A DNA stretch of 64,000 nt, from contig BDIU01000192.1 in the NCBI GenBank assembly GCA_002118135.1, positions 372,001 to 436,000 on the forward strand, read 5' to 3'. The position numbers and the translations under genes were made by a program. The notes under the pieces are model-generated. The model saw only the letters and a program-made list of their open reading frames with translations. It searched no databases and was not told the origin of the DNA. Every line of letters starts with the position of its first letter. Position 1 is the first letter of the stretch. Source of the stretch: Trebouxia sp. TZW2008 (lineage: Eukaryota; Chlorophyta; Trebouxiophyceae; Trebouxiales; Trebouxiaceae). Below are positions 1 through 12,100 of the stretch, in pieces.

Positions 1-769
1 GATGATGCAAAGCGCTTCATGTCGTCCACATGCATGCCCATCTGAGTCTCCAGCAAAACCTGCCATGTCACAACAAACTTCTGCCACATGTACAACGGCA
101 CTGTTGAAGACAGCGATGATTCAGCCCATGACAATGAGACATTGTTGCATTGAAAGGACAATGCACAGTAAGGCACATTTGTTCTTTGTTCTCTTGCTTC
201 AATTGAATTGATCACCTCAATGCAATTGAGCAAACTCTTGAAAGGCTTGGCTGACTCAGTGCCACCACAAGGCTGCAAGACAAAGTCATCTGAGGTTGTA
301 GGAAGTGAAATCATTCAAGCCAACTGGCCCACAACCGCAAGCACGATGTGAGTGTAAAGATCACTGCAGCGCTTGTAAGCCAAACCTCATGGCCCTGAAG
401 GACATTGCTAAAGCAGCAAAAAGCAGATGCTGGTCACAGATCACTGCACCTTGGAACAAGGTGCGTTTACTACTGTGTGAGCGCATGGCTTCTGGCAGAT
501 TTTGCAAATGATTGAAACAATTTTGCACAAACACATTGACACATCTACCTTTGGCACAGACTGGTTTGAATGCTTGCGCATCCATTGGCACACATTGACA
601 CAGACAGACGCCCTCACAAGTCGCAACACACAGAGACACTGACACGCATGCGCTCTGGCTCTCAGCATTTCTGCATGTGTGATGGTTTGCCTTGCCAAAA
701 GGGACCTATGCAGATGTCCAGATACTTGCTATTATTGTTCATCAACTGTGACAGCATATGATCATGGAT

Positions 770-3700
770 TCAAGAGCTTGCCTTGAGGTACGGTGAAGCT
801 TCCGCAAGCCTGATGATCCCTTGAACGCCATCTGAGAAGCCTTTTGGGCTGAATTGCGCCAGGATGACTGACAGAATTGCATGAGTGTAGCTGGACAGAA
901 AGTGATGATCCACACTGTGGCCTGCAGCCAGCCAGGCCACAGCCATTGCTGCATCTGTTGTGTACATCCTTACAACTATCAACATGCCACAATTACCGAC
1001 GTGATTCTTGTTATTGGCATTGTCATGGTTGCCAGTGTTGCTATAGTGGCTGTCGATTCTATCACAGTTAACATGTATATTGTGACTACAATCATAGCTA
1101 TCTTTTACGAGCAAAAAAAGTAATGCCATTGTGAGCAGACCTGCTGGATCTTGATGGACTGAAGCCTCAATGGCGGAGGGGCAGACCACCATACGCCCCG
1201 CATCATTCACAATCACTCGCCTGCCTGGGCGCTTGTACAGGAAGAAGAACTTGCCTCCCCTTGTGACAACATCCTGCAACATGTTTGAATTTGGTGAAAC
1301 CATAGTAGACACTTGATTTCATGTGTGCGCACCTACCTGGGCCTGCTGGGCCTGCCTAGCATACGTCTTGAATGAATGGAAATCAATGCAGTAGAGGTGT
1401 TGCTGGGCAACGCTTGATGATTTCAGCAGCAAGTACACAGCATTGTTGATGTGAGAAGAGGTGGCAATCCTGACGAGAACTTGTCTGGTGCAAATCATGC
1501 ATGTTTTGTGTCAATGAGCAGCAGCTGTTCCTTTGCAGCTGGGCGACGCTTGAGTGATATGCATGTCGCTGCCTTTGCCTGGATGCTGTCAAATTCAGCA
1601 GCATACAATAGCTGGCAGACTAGCAAATTCTGCAGTCACTCAATGAATTGGTAAGTAACCTTACCTGTATTTCCATATTTCAATTGCCCAAAGCAAACTT
1701 GAAAATTAATTGAAATATTTGTTTTTGAGTTTGCTTTGGGCAATTGTCTATTTGGTGCAGTACGGGCCACAAGTACAGAGATGAGTACACAAACAGAAGC
1801 TCGATGAACAAACAGACACTGCAGATAAATCGCAGCATCACCAGGTTTCAATCCTGGAGCTGTGTTGAAATCCACACTTGAAAGACATTGTCTTGTCTGG
1901 CTTGCCACACTGGAACTTCCTTTCTTTGACCACTCAGAACAAGCCAGCCCGGTAAGATAGGAACTTGACCCACACACACCTCGAACTTGTTGTGGCAGAT
2001 GAAGTGTATTGTTTTATTTTGTATTGCTGAAATGGTGATAGTTATCATTAGTATTTCTTGGGAGCCCTGGTGCACCTGCTGATGCTGCGCTACGGCAGCG
2101 TAAATATGGCATGGATATGGCAAAACTATGGCACAACTAGTAATCAATCAGTAGAATGTACAAACCAGGGTAGGGAGCCAGATGTGACTCTTCAAACTGC
2201 CCGCCTTGAAAGCACAGGCGCATGTGTCTGGCACATAAAGGCAGCTGATCCAAATCAAGGTCAATTCTGCCTCAAATCAAAGGCAATTGTCCTACTGATG
2301 CATGGCTATTCCATTCAAACAAGCGTTGTAGATTCCTGAGAAATTCACAGATACCCTAAACGATAAATTCTCAACCCTACGAGCCATTCAAACAAGCATA
2401 CCAAGCTCACCTGATCATTGATGATGCTCCAGGAATCCGGCACCGCCTTGGAATACTCTTGGGCAAAGGCATGGTTGCCAGTTCGAGGCGCCCCAAAGCT
2501 GTAACACACAACCTGCACCTCCTGCCGGCCCTTCTCTTGCAGGTGCTGGCTGATTTCATAGGCAGCCAGGGTGGCCAAGGCACCGCCCAAAGAATGCCCT
2601 GTTGACATCTGAACCACTGTCATTGTCATTGTCACGGTTATCACTGTTGTTGCTATCATCCTTGTTGCTATCATCGTTGTTTGCAACTCTGCATCATGGG
2701 TGTGGCAAGGCAGCTGTGCTGCATGTTTGAACAACTTGATGGCGTTGTCTTTCATGTATACATTTATTACATGCATTAAACACGCATGCCGTTCAACCAA
2801 CAGTCATGTTGAAAGACAGCAGAGTTGTCACATAGCTTTGGACCATATGAAGCCGCAGCTCTTGACATGACTTGGGCGGCAGGCCAAGCTAGGTACGCCC
2901 AGGTGCAATCAGTTGAAGGCTTATGGAAGCCTGCATATGCTGCAAGTAGCTAGCAGTACTGCCAGCTGGCAGCGCACAAATGCACCCACATACTTTGCAC
3001 AGGCCGGTGAAGTTACAACACCTTGAGTGCAGCAATCCCAGTAGCAGCAACTGAAACAATAACAATAACAGTAACAGTAACAGTAACAGTAACAGTAACA
3101 GGAACAGTAACAGGAACAGGAACAGTAACAGCCACAGTGACAGTAACACTCAGATGACACACATATATACAATGACAGCAACAGTCCCAGTCATCGCGTG
3201 CCTCAACAATGCCAATACACCTGTGGCACATACATGCAGCAAGCAAATCACTCTTTGGCAAGCCATGGCGTACCAGTGACGTACACCTTGAATGGCTCCT
3301 GGCTGTGCTGGCAGCTGTTGGCAACCTTCATAACGCGGCTGACGACTTTTTCATTGAATTTGCCGCTCAGCCAGCTCTTCATGAATCCTCCGTGCACGAG
3401 AGGCTGCTTCATCAAGAATCGGTGACCACGAGCAGCAGAATGGGCAACTCTCCAAAACTGCAAACCCAAGTGCTCTGTCAGGTGGCTGATGCACACGCGC
3501 TTTGACAGCCTGTTGTCTTGTCTGACTTTCATGAGTTGAACATGAGACATCCATTCCGTGATGCTCAGAACAAGCCGGCCTGGCGAGACAAGACTTGTGC
3601 CACACCCACCTAGCGCTCTTGCTGGAAAGTGTGATGGTGATGATGATTACTACTTTCATTATCATTGTCAGTGCTATCATTGCTATTACTATTGCTATTA

Positions 3701-6700
3701 CTATTGCTATTACTATTACTACTACTACTAGTATCACTGTCACTATTACTGTCACTATTACTGTCACTATTACTGTCACTATTACTGTCACTATTACTAT
3801 CACTATTACTATTACTACTACTGTTACTGTTACTGTTACTGTTACTGTTACTATTAATATTGCGATCACTATTACTGTTATGTTACTATTACTATTACTA
3901 TTACTATTACTATTACTATTACTATTACTATTACAATTACTGTTACTGTCACTGTTACTGTTACTGTCACTGCTACTATTACTGTTACTATTACTATTAT
4001 CATTATTACTATTTGACAGCCTTCAGCTGGACAAGTCACTTTCCAGAAGTGCGACACCAAGTGCTGTTGTGGAAGGCCTCATTCATTCACTCAAGTCTGC
4101 TAGCCTTGAACATGAAAGTGCCCAGGTGAACATCTAAGCATCAGGCGCACATATGCATGTGCTGCTTTGTCAGACAACCTACCTGGCCTGACCAGCAAGC
4201 CACTCTTCTGTGGCACATCTTTGTATCAAGAAACCTATGTATACCTGAAGGTCTAGCCAGGCATTAGTTATGGATGCGGTCCCTCTGAAAGCCACCACAA
4301 CAGCATTGTTGCTCCAACCCATCAAGCATCGCGTGTCCAGCGCCAGCTCCCAGATGAGTTCACTCTCCGTCAGGTGGTAGCTTGCCAGAGCAACATCCAA
4401 GCTGAGGTTGGTCCTCTCAGCTTGCTGAACGGGTGCGTTTACGGCGGTCTGGTTGCCGATGCTGCGCCTGCTGTGTCTTGAGCCCCTGGGCGCATTGGCC
4501 TGCAGACCGCTTGAAAGCTTCTTTGGCAGTGTAAATTACGAGGCCTTCAATGTTCCACTGTGTCAAATTGCCATCCAAAATGAATGTGTTCAGCATGAGG
4601 CATCACATTCCCATTAGTCATGGCCCAGATCTATCCTTGACGTTACAGGCAGTATAGTGACTCTCTCCTCATAACACTGCGTTGGTCACCAAGGCGAGTC
4701 TCTAACATCGATTGTCCTTATTCAGAGGTACCACTGCAGACGGTATGCACTGACTATCTAATTGATCCAATTGCATTGTCATTGCAAGCAAAATGTCCTT
4801 ATATTAAGTGTCTGCATACCCAGTAATCACCATATGCCTGCTGGATGAGATCAGACGAGCTTCCAAGCTGAGCATCTTCTGCTGAGTTTTATAGGTAGCA
4901 GCAGCATCAGGCACACACAAACAGCAAGGTATAGTAAATTCTGACTGCACAGACACGCAATGTAAGGAAACTCTCCTTGGAAGCACAACCAAAGTGGGGA
5001 TCGATTACTGCATTCCGTTTGCAGTGGTGCCTCTGAGTAAACACAATGTTATGTAAGGACATTTTCCTTGGCAAAGAATGCAGTCACTATAAAGGCAATT
5101 TACTGCATTATGTCGTGGCTGAAAGGAATTAGTCAAATGCTCACAACTATAAGTCCATGCCTGGCCTACACCGTAAAAGGCATGCTTGATGTCGTGTTCA
5201 TTGCTCAATTGCATAAGCTGAGCCTGCTGTGAAAGGCACCATTGACTGCCTCAACCTGCAAGCACTTAAAGACACTTGGATGGCATCACACCAGAGCTTT
5301 ATGTTTCACACAATGCGTAGGGCAGTTGTGAACAAGCTGTCAGAGAATGCAGAATTTCTCTCGTACCTGGCCTTTGTCCTCCAATGACATTGCCTGACAG
5401 TTTGGCTGCCCATAACAATCAACATTTCCAGTTGAGGGGTTGTAAGAACATGCCACTGAACTGTAATAGGGTACAGAAACCACAATGTCAATGTCAAGCG
5501 CATGGCATGCACACAAGCCTGACACGTAAGACATCACGATGCTGAAGACAGCTGTTCAAGCTTGCTGCTCAGCTAGTGAGCTTCATCATCACTACGGCGC
5601 ATCAGCAAATACTTATGTGCATTTCAGCATGATGGTTGAGCACACAGGTATGATCACCGGCAAGACAAAAGCATCATGTTTGCCTTTACAAAACGAGTTC
5701 CTTGACCACTTTGAGCACACACAGAGCTTGAAAGCGGAAGAATTTGGCATACACGACCACCGCATAGGGTAGGACTCCATTCTCGTTCTGCAGGCTTGCA
5801 GACCATGACACTGGTTTTGGAGCTGCTTTGCAAGGGTTGACATAGTCTTGTCTGAATTCAACAGTAAAACAGTAGACGTCCCAACAGTGATGTTCAGAGC
5901 AAGCTGGCCTGGCAAGACAGGACTTGCGACACCCACACTTAGCACTTGTGCTGGAAAGTGAAGCATTGTTAATATCATCATTATTATTATTTGCAAGGTT
6001 GGCATGCTTGTGCTAAACATGCTGCATTGTCCTGTGCAAATGACTCATCAGTTTACAGTCGTACAACAGGCAGCTGCAGTATAGCATGTGCATTGTAACC
6101 TTGCTTTGCAAAGGTTTCATGCTTGTGCTGAATATTGTCCTGCACGAGTAACTCACGCTCTTGTGGTCATACGAAAGGCATCTGCAGTATAGCGTGTGCA
6201 TTATGACCCTGCGTTGCAAGGATTCCATGCTTGTGCTGAATATTGTCCTGTGCAAGTGACTCACCCTCTTGTAGTCGTACACCAAGCAGCTCCAATACAG
6301 CATGTGCATCATCGTCTCAAAGCAGAAAATGGGCTGCCTCAAGAGCTTGTCATTCCCTGCAGCTGTCAATGCTTTTGCTTCCAACTTCACCTCCTTGTCC
6401 GCCTCTGTCCAAGCAATCTCTTGTTCCCACACCTGACACACTTGAGCCTGCTGTGAGTGTGTGGCTGGGTTTTTGGCACATGCCGAAGTCAGGTGACTAA
6501 GCAGATTGCGTGATTCACCCAATTCAGTCTTTTGCTCAAACCCTTGGCACTGTTGCAGCTCATGCCATGGTCAGGAGACTCAGCAAATGGCATGACTCAA
6601 GCACTGAACTTAATATATGGGTCGTGAATGTGGTCTGTGCCTTATAGTTACCTAGCTGGATCTGCAAGCCTAGCTGGAATGCATTGAAGTTGATGTATGG

Positions 6701-8987
6701 GTCGTGAATGTGGTCTGTGCCTTGTAATTACCCAGCTGGATCTGCAAGCCTAGCTGGAATGCATTGAACTCAATGTATGGGTCGTGAATGTGGTCTGTGC
6801 CTTACACTTACCCAGCTGGATCTGCAAGCCCACCTAGATTGCATTGAACTGAATGTACAAGTCACAAAAGCAATCTGTGGCTTATGCTTACCCGCAGCGC
6901 TGCAGCCTCTTCGGGTCGTAGCTTGATCATGCAGATCCAGTTCCACACAAAGGCATTGGCTGTCATCACAATCTGCATGGCAGCAATGATTTCTCATCCA
7001 TAAGAAGGCAGGTGGTCATTTGCAACATCTGGGAGTGCTGAGTGTTGTGGGAGTCTTAGCAATGCTCCGTGTGCTACTGCACTCTCACTGAGTTGAGCTC
7101 GCCAACTTCTGCCAGCATATGTGACGCTTTTGCATATGCTGCTGATGTACAAGAGTGAGTGTGACAATGCATACATACATGCAGTGTGCAATTTAATGAT
7201 GACGGTGACAATGACAATGACGATGACGATGACGATGACAATGACTTGAATCTGTGCTCAGGCCAACACATATTGAGTAGCAATGTGCAGTGTACAGTGT
7301 ATGGAGTCTGAAACAGCAAGTTGTGTTGCAGTTTTGAACGTGATAAAAACAAATGTAGGTTTTCACAGCTCGAGCAACAAGCAGCGACTGCAAAATCAGC
7401 GGCATGCTGTTGTGCTGGAGGGACTCCGCCTACCTGCATGGGCATGATCCCAAACCAAGCAAACAGGTTGCTTGCACAGCTGTGTATATGCACCAGCCAC
7501 AGCCCAAGGCACAAGACGAAAAAGGTCATGACCACAACGCGCAACCTCAACTGCAAGCAAACACCCATTGAGGCCATTTGTAGGTTTACATTGTCCTGGC
7601 AATCAAGTCAAATGCAAGGAAAAGAGCAATTCGACAGAAACAGAAAAGTCTACCCCGTTAGGCATGTTTGAGAGGCCTCGGAAAGACCGTGACGTCCCCT
7701 ATAGCAGTTCAATACAACAATCCTCACGACAGCATTGTGAGCTACCGGGCAAGGTTCTGCAGCATTGACCAGCTATCACAGCGTTGGTTGAGGAATGTTG
7801 TCCTTCATGCAAGAGTTGTCAACAGGGCAACCAGCTTTGACAAGGAGATGCAGTGAGTGCTGGTCAGCCAAGCTCTTGAAGGCTGTTAGGTACAAACATG
7901 ATGCCACACATTGTGCACGCATGCTGGCACACTCAAGTGCCGGCAGACACATGACCGTTGCCCACATACTGACAGCAGAACATGCCATGCCGTGACGTGC
8001 CGTCACGTGCCATGCCGTGCCGTGCCGCGCCGTGCCGTGCTGTGCTGTGCTGTGCTGCGCTGTGCTGTGCTGTGCTGTGCTGTGCTGTGCTGTGCTGTGC
8101 TGTGCTGTGCTGTGCTGTGCAAATGCATGTGGGGTAGGCTGTACAAACAAGGTAGCTATGCACTACAGGCAACACTTGACAACAGAGGCTTCACAGCTGC
8201 AAATGCCTTCTCGGTCTCTTACAGCCACAAACAGCTACGTCACAGCATTGCAATCTAAAGTGTCCTGTCTGACTTTAAACCCTTGAACATCTGGCGTCCT
8301 GTTTTGAACGTCCAGAACAAGCCGGCCTGGCAAGACAAGACTCAGGCCACACACACCTAGCACCTACGCTGGAGGTGTGATCTAGTATTGTAATTGCTAT
8401 CACAGCATTGCATACAGATTGTGACCAACCTGTAGCTTGAAGAATAGAGCCCCAGTTTGCGCCAGCTGATATGGCAGTTGTTTGAGCTCCCTGATCTTCC
8501 ACACAATGAAGAGGCATGTAACCACCATACAGAGGCCCGACAGGGACACAATCAAGTATATAAAGACATTGACCGAGCTTGACTGCTGGGGGGAGGTGCA
8601 TGTGAAAATATGACCCGCCTCGCATTCTGGAATGGCGTATTCATGTGCAAATTTGCTCTGCTCACCTGCAAACATGCATGGCATTCAGGTTCAATTTACC
8701 ACAACTGTATACCCCCTAGTGTAACAGTATTGAGTCAAGCAGCTGTTGTGTTAGAAGCATCTAGCATAAGTCCCTTGAGGCTTGTGTTGAGCAATGAGTA
8801 AAATGGACGCATGTCACAGCCTACAGGTGCTTTCACCACTTGTGTTGATGACCATAAGCAATGCTCAGTACAAGCCAGCCTGGCAAAACAAGACTTGTGC
8901 CACACACACCTAGCACTCTTACTGAAAAGTGTACTATTACTACTATTGTTGTTGTTACTATAATTTTTATTTATTATTATTTATTTA

Positions 8988-9019
<32 letters not shown>

Positions 9020-9072
9020 TATTATTATTATTATCATCATTATCATTATTAGTATTATCATTATTATTATTC

Positions 9073-9105
<33 letters not shown>

Positions 9106-12100
9106 GTTACTATTATTATTAGTGTTGGTGTTGGTGTTGGTGTTGGTGTTAATGTCATCATCAAGAAAGATTGATCAGCAGGAGGCCCTACATGCAGATG
9201 CAGCATGAAGTGAAGTGTTATGTGGCACTTATGCAAATGCAGCCACACTAATCACCAGGCCGAAAATGCTCCGGCCATGCCAGACTGACTTCCCCATCAG
9301 AGAATTGTCATCCCCCATTTGAAATTTCAGATTTGAAACCTCACAGCATGTGCTGACAATTGCAGCTGACCTGGCATGGTCAGGCCTAGCAAACCAACAG
9401 TTATGGGAACTTGGAGTGCAAGCCAAGGGATCGAACAAGGCCACTGCAGCTGCCAAGGCCCAAACAGCAGGATTGAGTACTGTGAGTTGATCTCAAACTT
9501 GCGCCCGCCGTGAGCATGGAGCAAGAAGGACATGAACAACTGCACAGACAGAAGTGTTTGCTTAGATGTCTGCCTGCTCTGCGTAATGATAACAATAATA
9601 ATGATTACAGCACGAGTGCTAGGTGTGTGCGGCACAAGTCTTGTCTCGCCAGGCTGGCTTGTTCTAGTGTACCCTGAGATGTCTGCCTGCTCTGCATGTT
9701 GAACACAAAGTCTATGTTGGGCGGCAACGCAATGTTTCTGCCGCTTTTATGACTTGCCTGAGCTTGTGATCATCACGCAGCAGATAAAGTGCATACAGGC
9801 TGTACAAACAAGCTGCAGTTCCTAGAACTGATCCTGCAGTTTGATCAGGAGATGTGCAGCAAGCATACCAGCAACGAAGTAACGAGCCCTATGGCAGCGG
9901 ACAGAATGACTCGATCAAGAAGTCTGCAGCAATCAGTTCTGCAACAAGTCCTTTGGCAACAGCTAAAATGAGATTAGGCAGCTGCTTACAACTGCACATG
10001 TCTAAAGATATCTCAAGCCTGCACCTTCATGCATGGAATGCGGATATAAGTGCCGAGCACATCTCGTGCACAATCCCACTGGCGCAGAAACGACATCACC
10101 GTGACATTGGTATAGCAGCAAGCTGTCAGCAGGAGCCGAAGCCACGCATGTCCTGGTGTAACAAAAGGGGTTGTACACTAAGTGTCAACAAGCGCCTTTC
10201 CTTAGGCTATCAACCCGTTGCACCTGGGCAGGCGGTTACGCAGCGTTCTGGCACATCACAACAGCATAATTCGCAGACAGAAGCCCTGAGGCTATGCAGC
10301 ACAGGTGTTGACAGCCACGACAGCATTGTTGGTGTCGAACGACGCAAGCTGAGGTGCTGCTCACCGTGTTCCAACAGGTCCAGCGGACCCACGCACACCA
10401 GTTGAGAAAGGGAGCGTAGAAATAGCAGGGCCAGCGCAACAGGTAGACATTTGGGATGATGTAAAAGGTTAGGTTGACCCAGTGTACTGCAGCCTCCATT
10501 GCAAACAGAATTACTATTCGCTTGCGCTTGTGCTCCCTGCGCATGCAACCAAGCAATTGGACATGACAAACACCCGGTTGACATCTGTGTCATGCTTCTG
10601 TGTCTGATCAACTTTGCTGATGCAAGCAACTGCTCAGCGCAGAGGCTGAAACCAGCAATGTAGAACCTGCGGCAACGCTTACCAGCGCTTTCCTTCATTG
10701 TGCGCAGAGATGGCACGCTGCCCGCAAGCTACCAGGATGAATGTGATGTGTGCTATGCATATTACACCGACACAAATGTTCCAGATATATGCCGTTTTGT
10801 GCTGAAAGCGGCGCGTACTATCGTCCTGAATGTTCAGATTACACACCAGCTTCAGAAATGAGGGCTTGAGTGGAAGCTCAGCCTTGCATGCTACTGCTGA
10901 GACATGAGAATTGGCACAAGCTGTGCTTTTCTGAGGGTTCAAGCAATTACCCCAGTAGAGACATTGATGGTCTGAACCACAAGGACCACTAGCCCAGCAA
11001 CAGTTGCAAGGTATACTGCCAGCATGGCAACCTGCACCAGAAGATGTATATGTATACAATTGTTTTGAAAAGCATGCCACTGGCATGCGCAGTTTTGAAA
11101 AGCATGCCACTCGCAAGCGCAGACCTACCCTTGTGTCTTGATTGGTCCCAAAATCAAAGCGCAACGTGATAGCCCTAGCTGTGTCAATGCGCTCTGGAAA
11201 TTTAGCTTTGACTCGGGCAGCTTCCGTGCGAGCAGCGTCCTGGCTGTCATTACGGACGGGCTGAGTTGGGTGATCTGGAGTTGGAGGTGCCTGCTCGCTT
11301 CGTAGTGTTTGTGCAACGACTTGCGGCGATGTCTGTGACTTTGCACATCTGTGCTCATCGGCATCTGCTGTCTGGTTCTGCATACGCAGGACGTCACCGT
11401 AAACGGCACCCAAAGAGAGCTTGAGGTTGACGGTAAAATCGACAAACTGCTTTCGACGCACATCGGATCAGACATGGAACGTAAATGTCAGCGTTTTGTG
11501 CCATCACGCCAGAACAATTGACCAGAGGAAGCGACGGTCGGTCTCACTCTTCCCCCTGTGGAGCACTAACTGCATGTTCGGAGACGAATGCACTCCGAAA
11601 CCATGCGACATCATGCATCTTTGGGTACAGCTTGTCCAGCGCTCATTACTCACGTGGAGTAGGCGGCGGTGTAGAGGCGGGTAGCTCTGTAGCTGCTGCA
11701 TGACCTGCTGCTCTGGCTGCTAGGATGTAGTGTCTGAGGATGGCGTTGAGATGAAGGTGCGCTTGGAGGGCCTCTTCGAAGGTGATCTGTTAGAGTCCCA
11801 GCTGGGCTGTGTCTTGCAGATGACAGATAGCAGCCACAGTTGCTCCATCAGTCAGTCAGGCCTGTGATACAATACATGACATTGTGAGCAGATACAGCAT
11901 AGGATCATGGCTGCAACTGCATATCTTGGAAAACTGCTCTAACCAAAAGAAAAAGGCAATATGTGTAGCTTTAGCATGTCATGCTGCAACAAGTTGTGGC
12001 GTCAAGTTCAACAACTTCTAGAGCAGATGACCTGACACCATTTGAAAGTTGCTGAAGAAGATCGACATTGAACTTGATGATAAAATGAAAGACACCATTG

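Noticed and set aside
1330..1375. Similarity between 1,334-1,375 and 53,821-53,862 (ACCTACCTGGGCCTGCTGGG-like)
   Set aside because: About 40 bp of imperfect match with no boundaries or further copies; too little to define an element.
1840..1860. T-arm-like hairpin CCAGGTTTCAATCCTGG
   Set aside because: No acceptor stem, D-arm or anticodon arm fits around it, so it is not a tRNA gene. A chance B-box-like match cannot be excluded.
3595..4137. Long open frames rich in Thr/Ile or Leu/Tyr on both strands
   Set aside because: They are simply translations of the TTACTA/TTACTG microsatellite tail of a SINE-like element.
7911..8175. Open frames with repeated CAVLC or AQHST units
   Set aside because: They are translations of the GCTGT pentanucleotide array; there is no start context or family.
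9854..10405. 183-codon plus-strand open frame
   Set aside because: It lies antisense to lipase membrane exons and has no recognisable domain; treated as a shadow.
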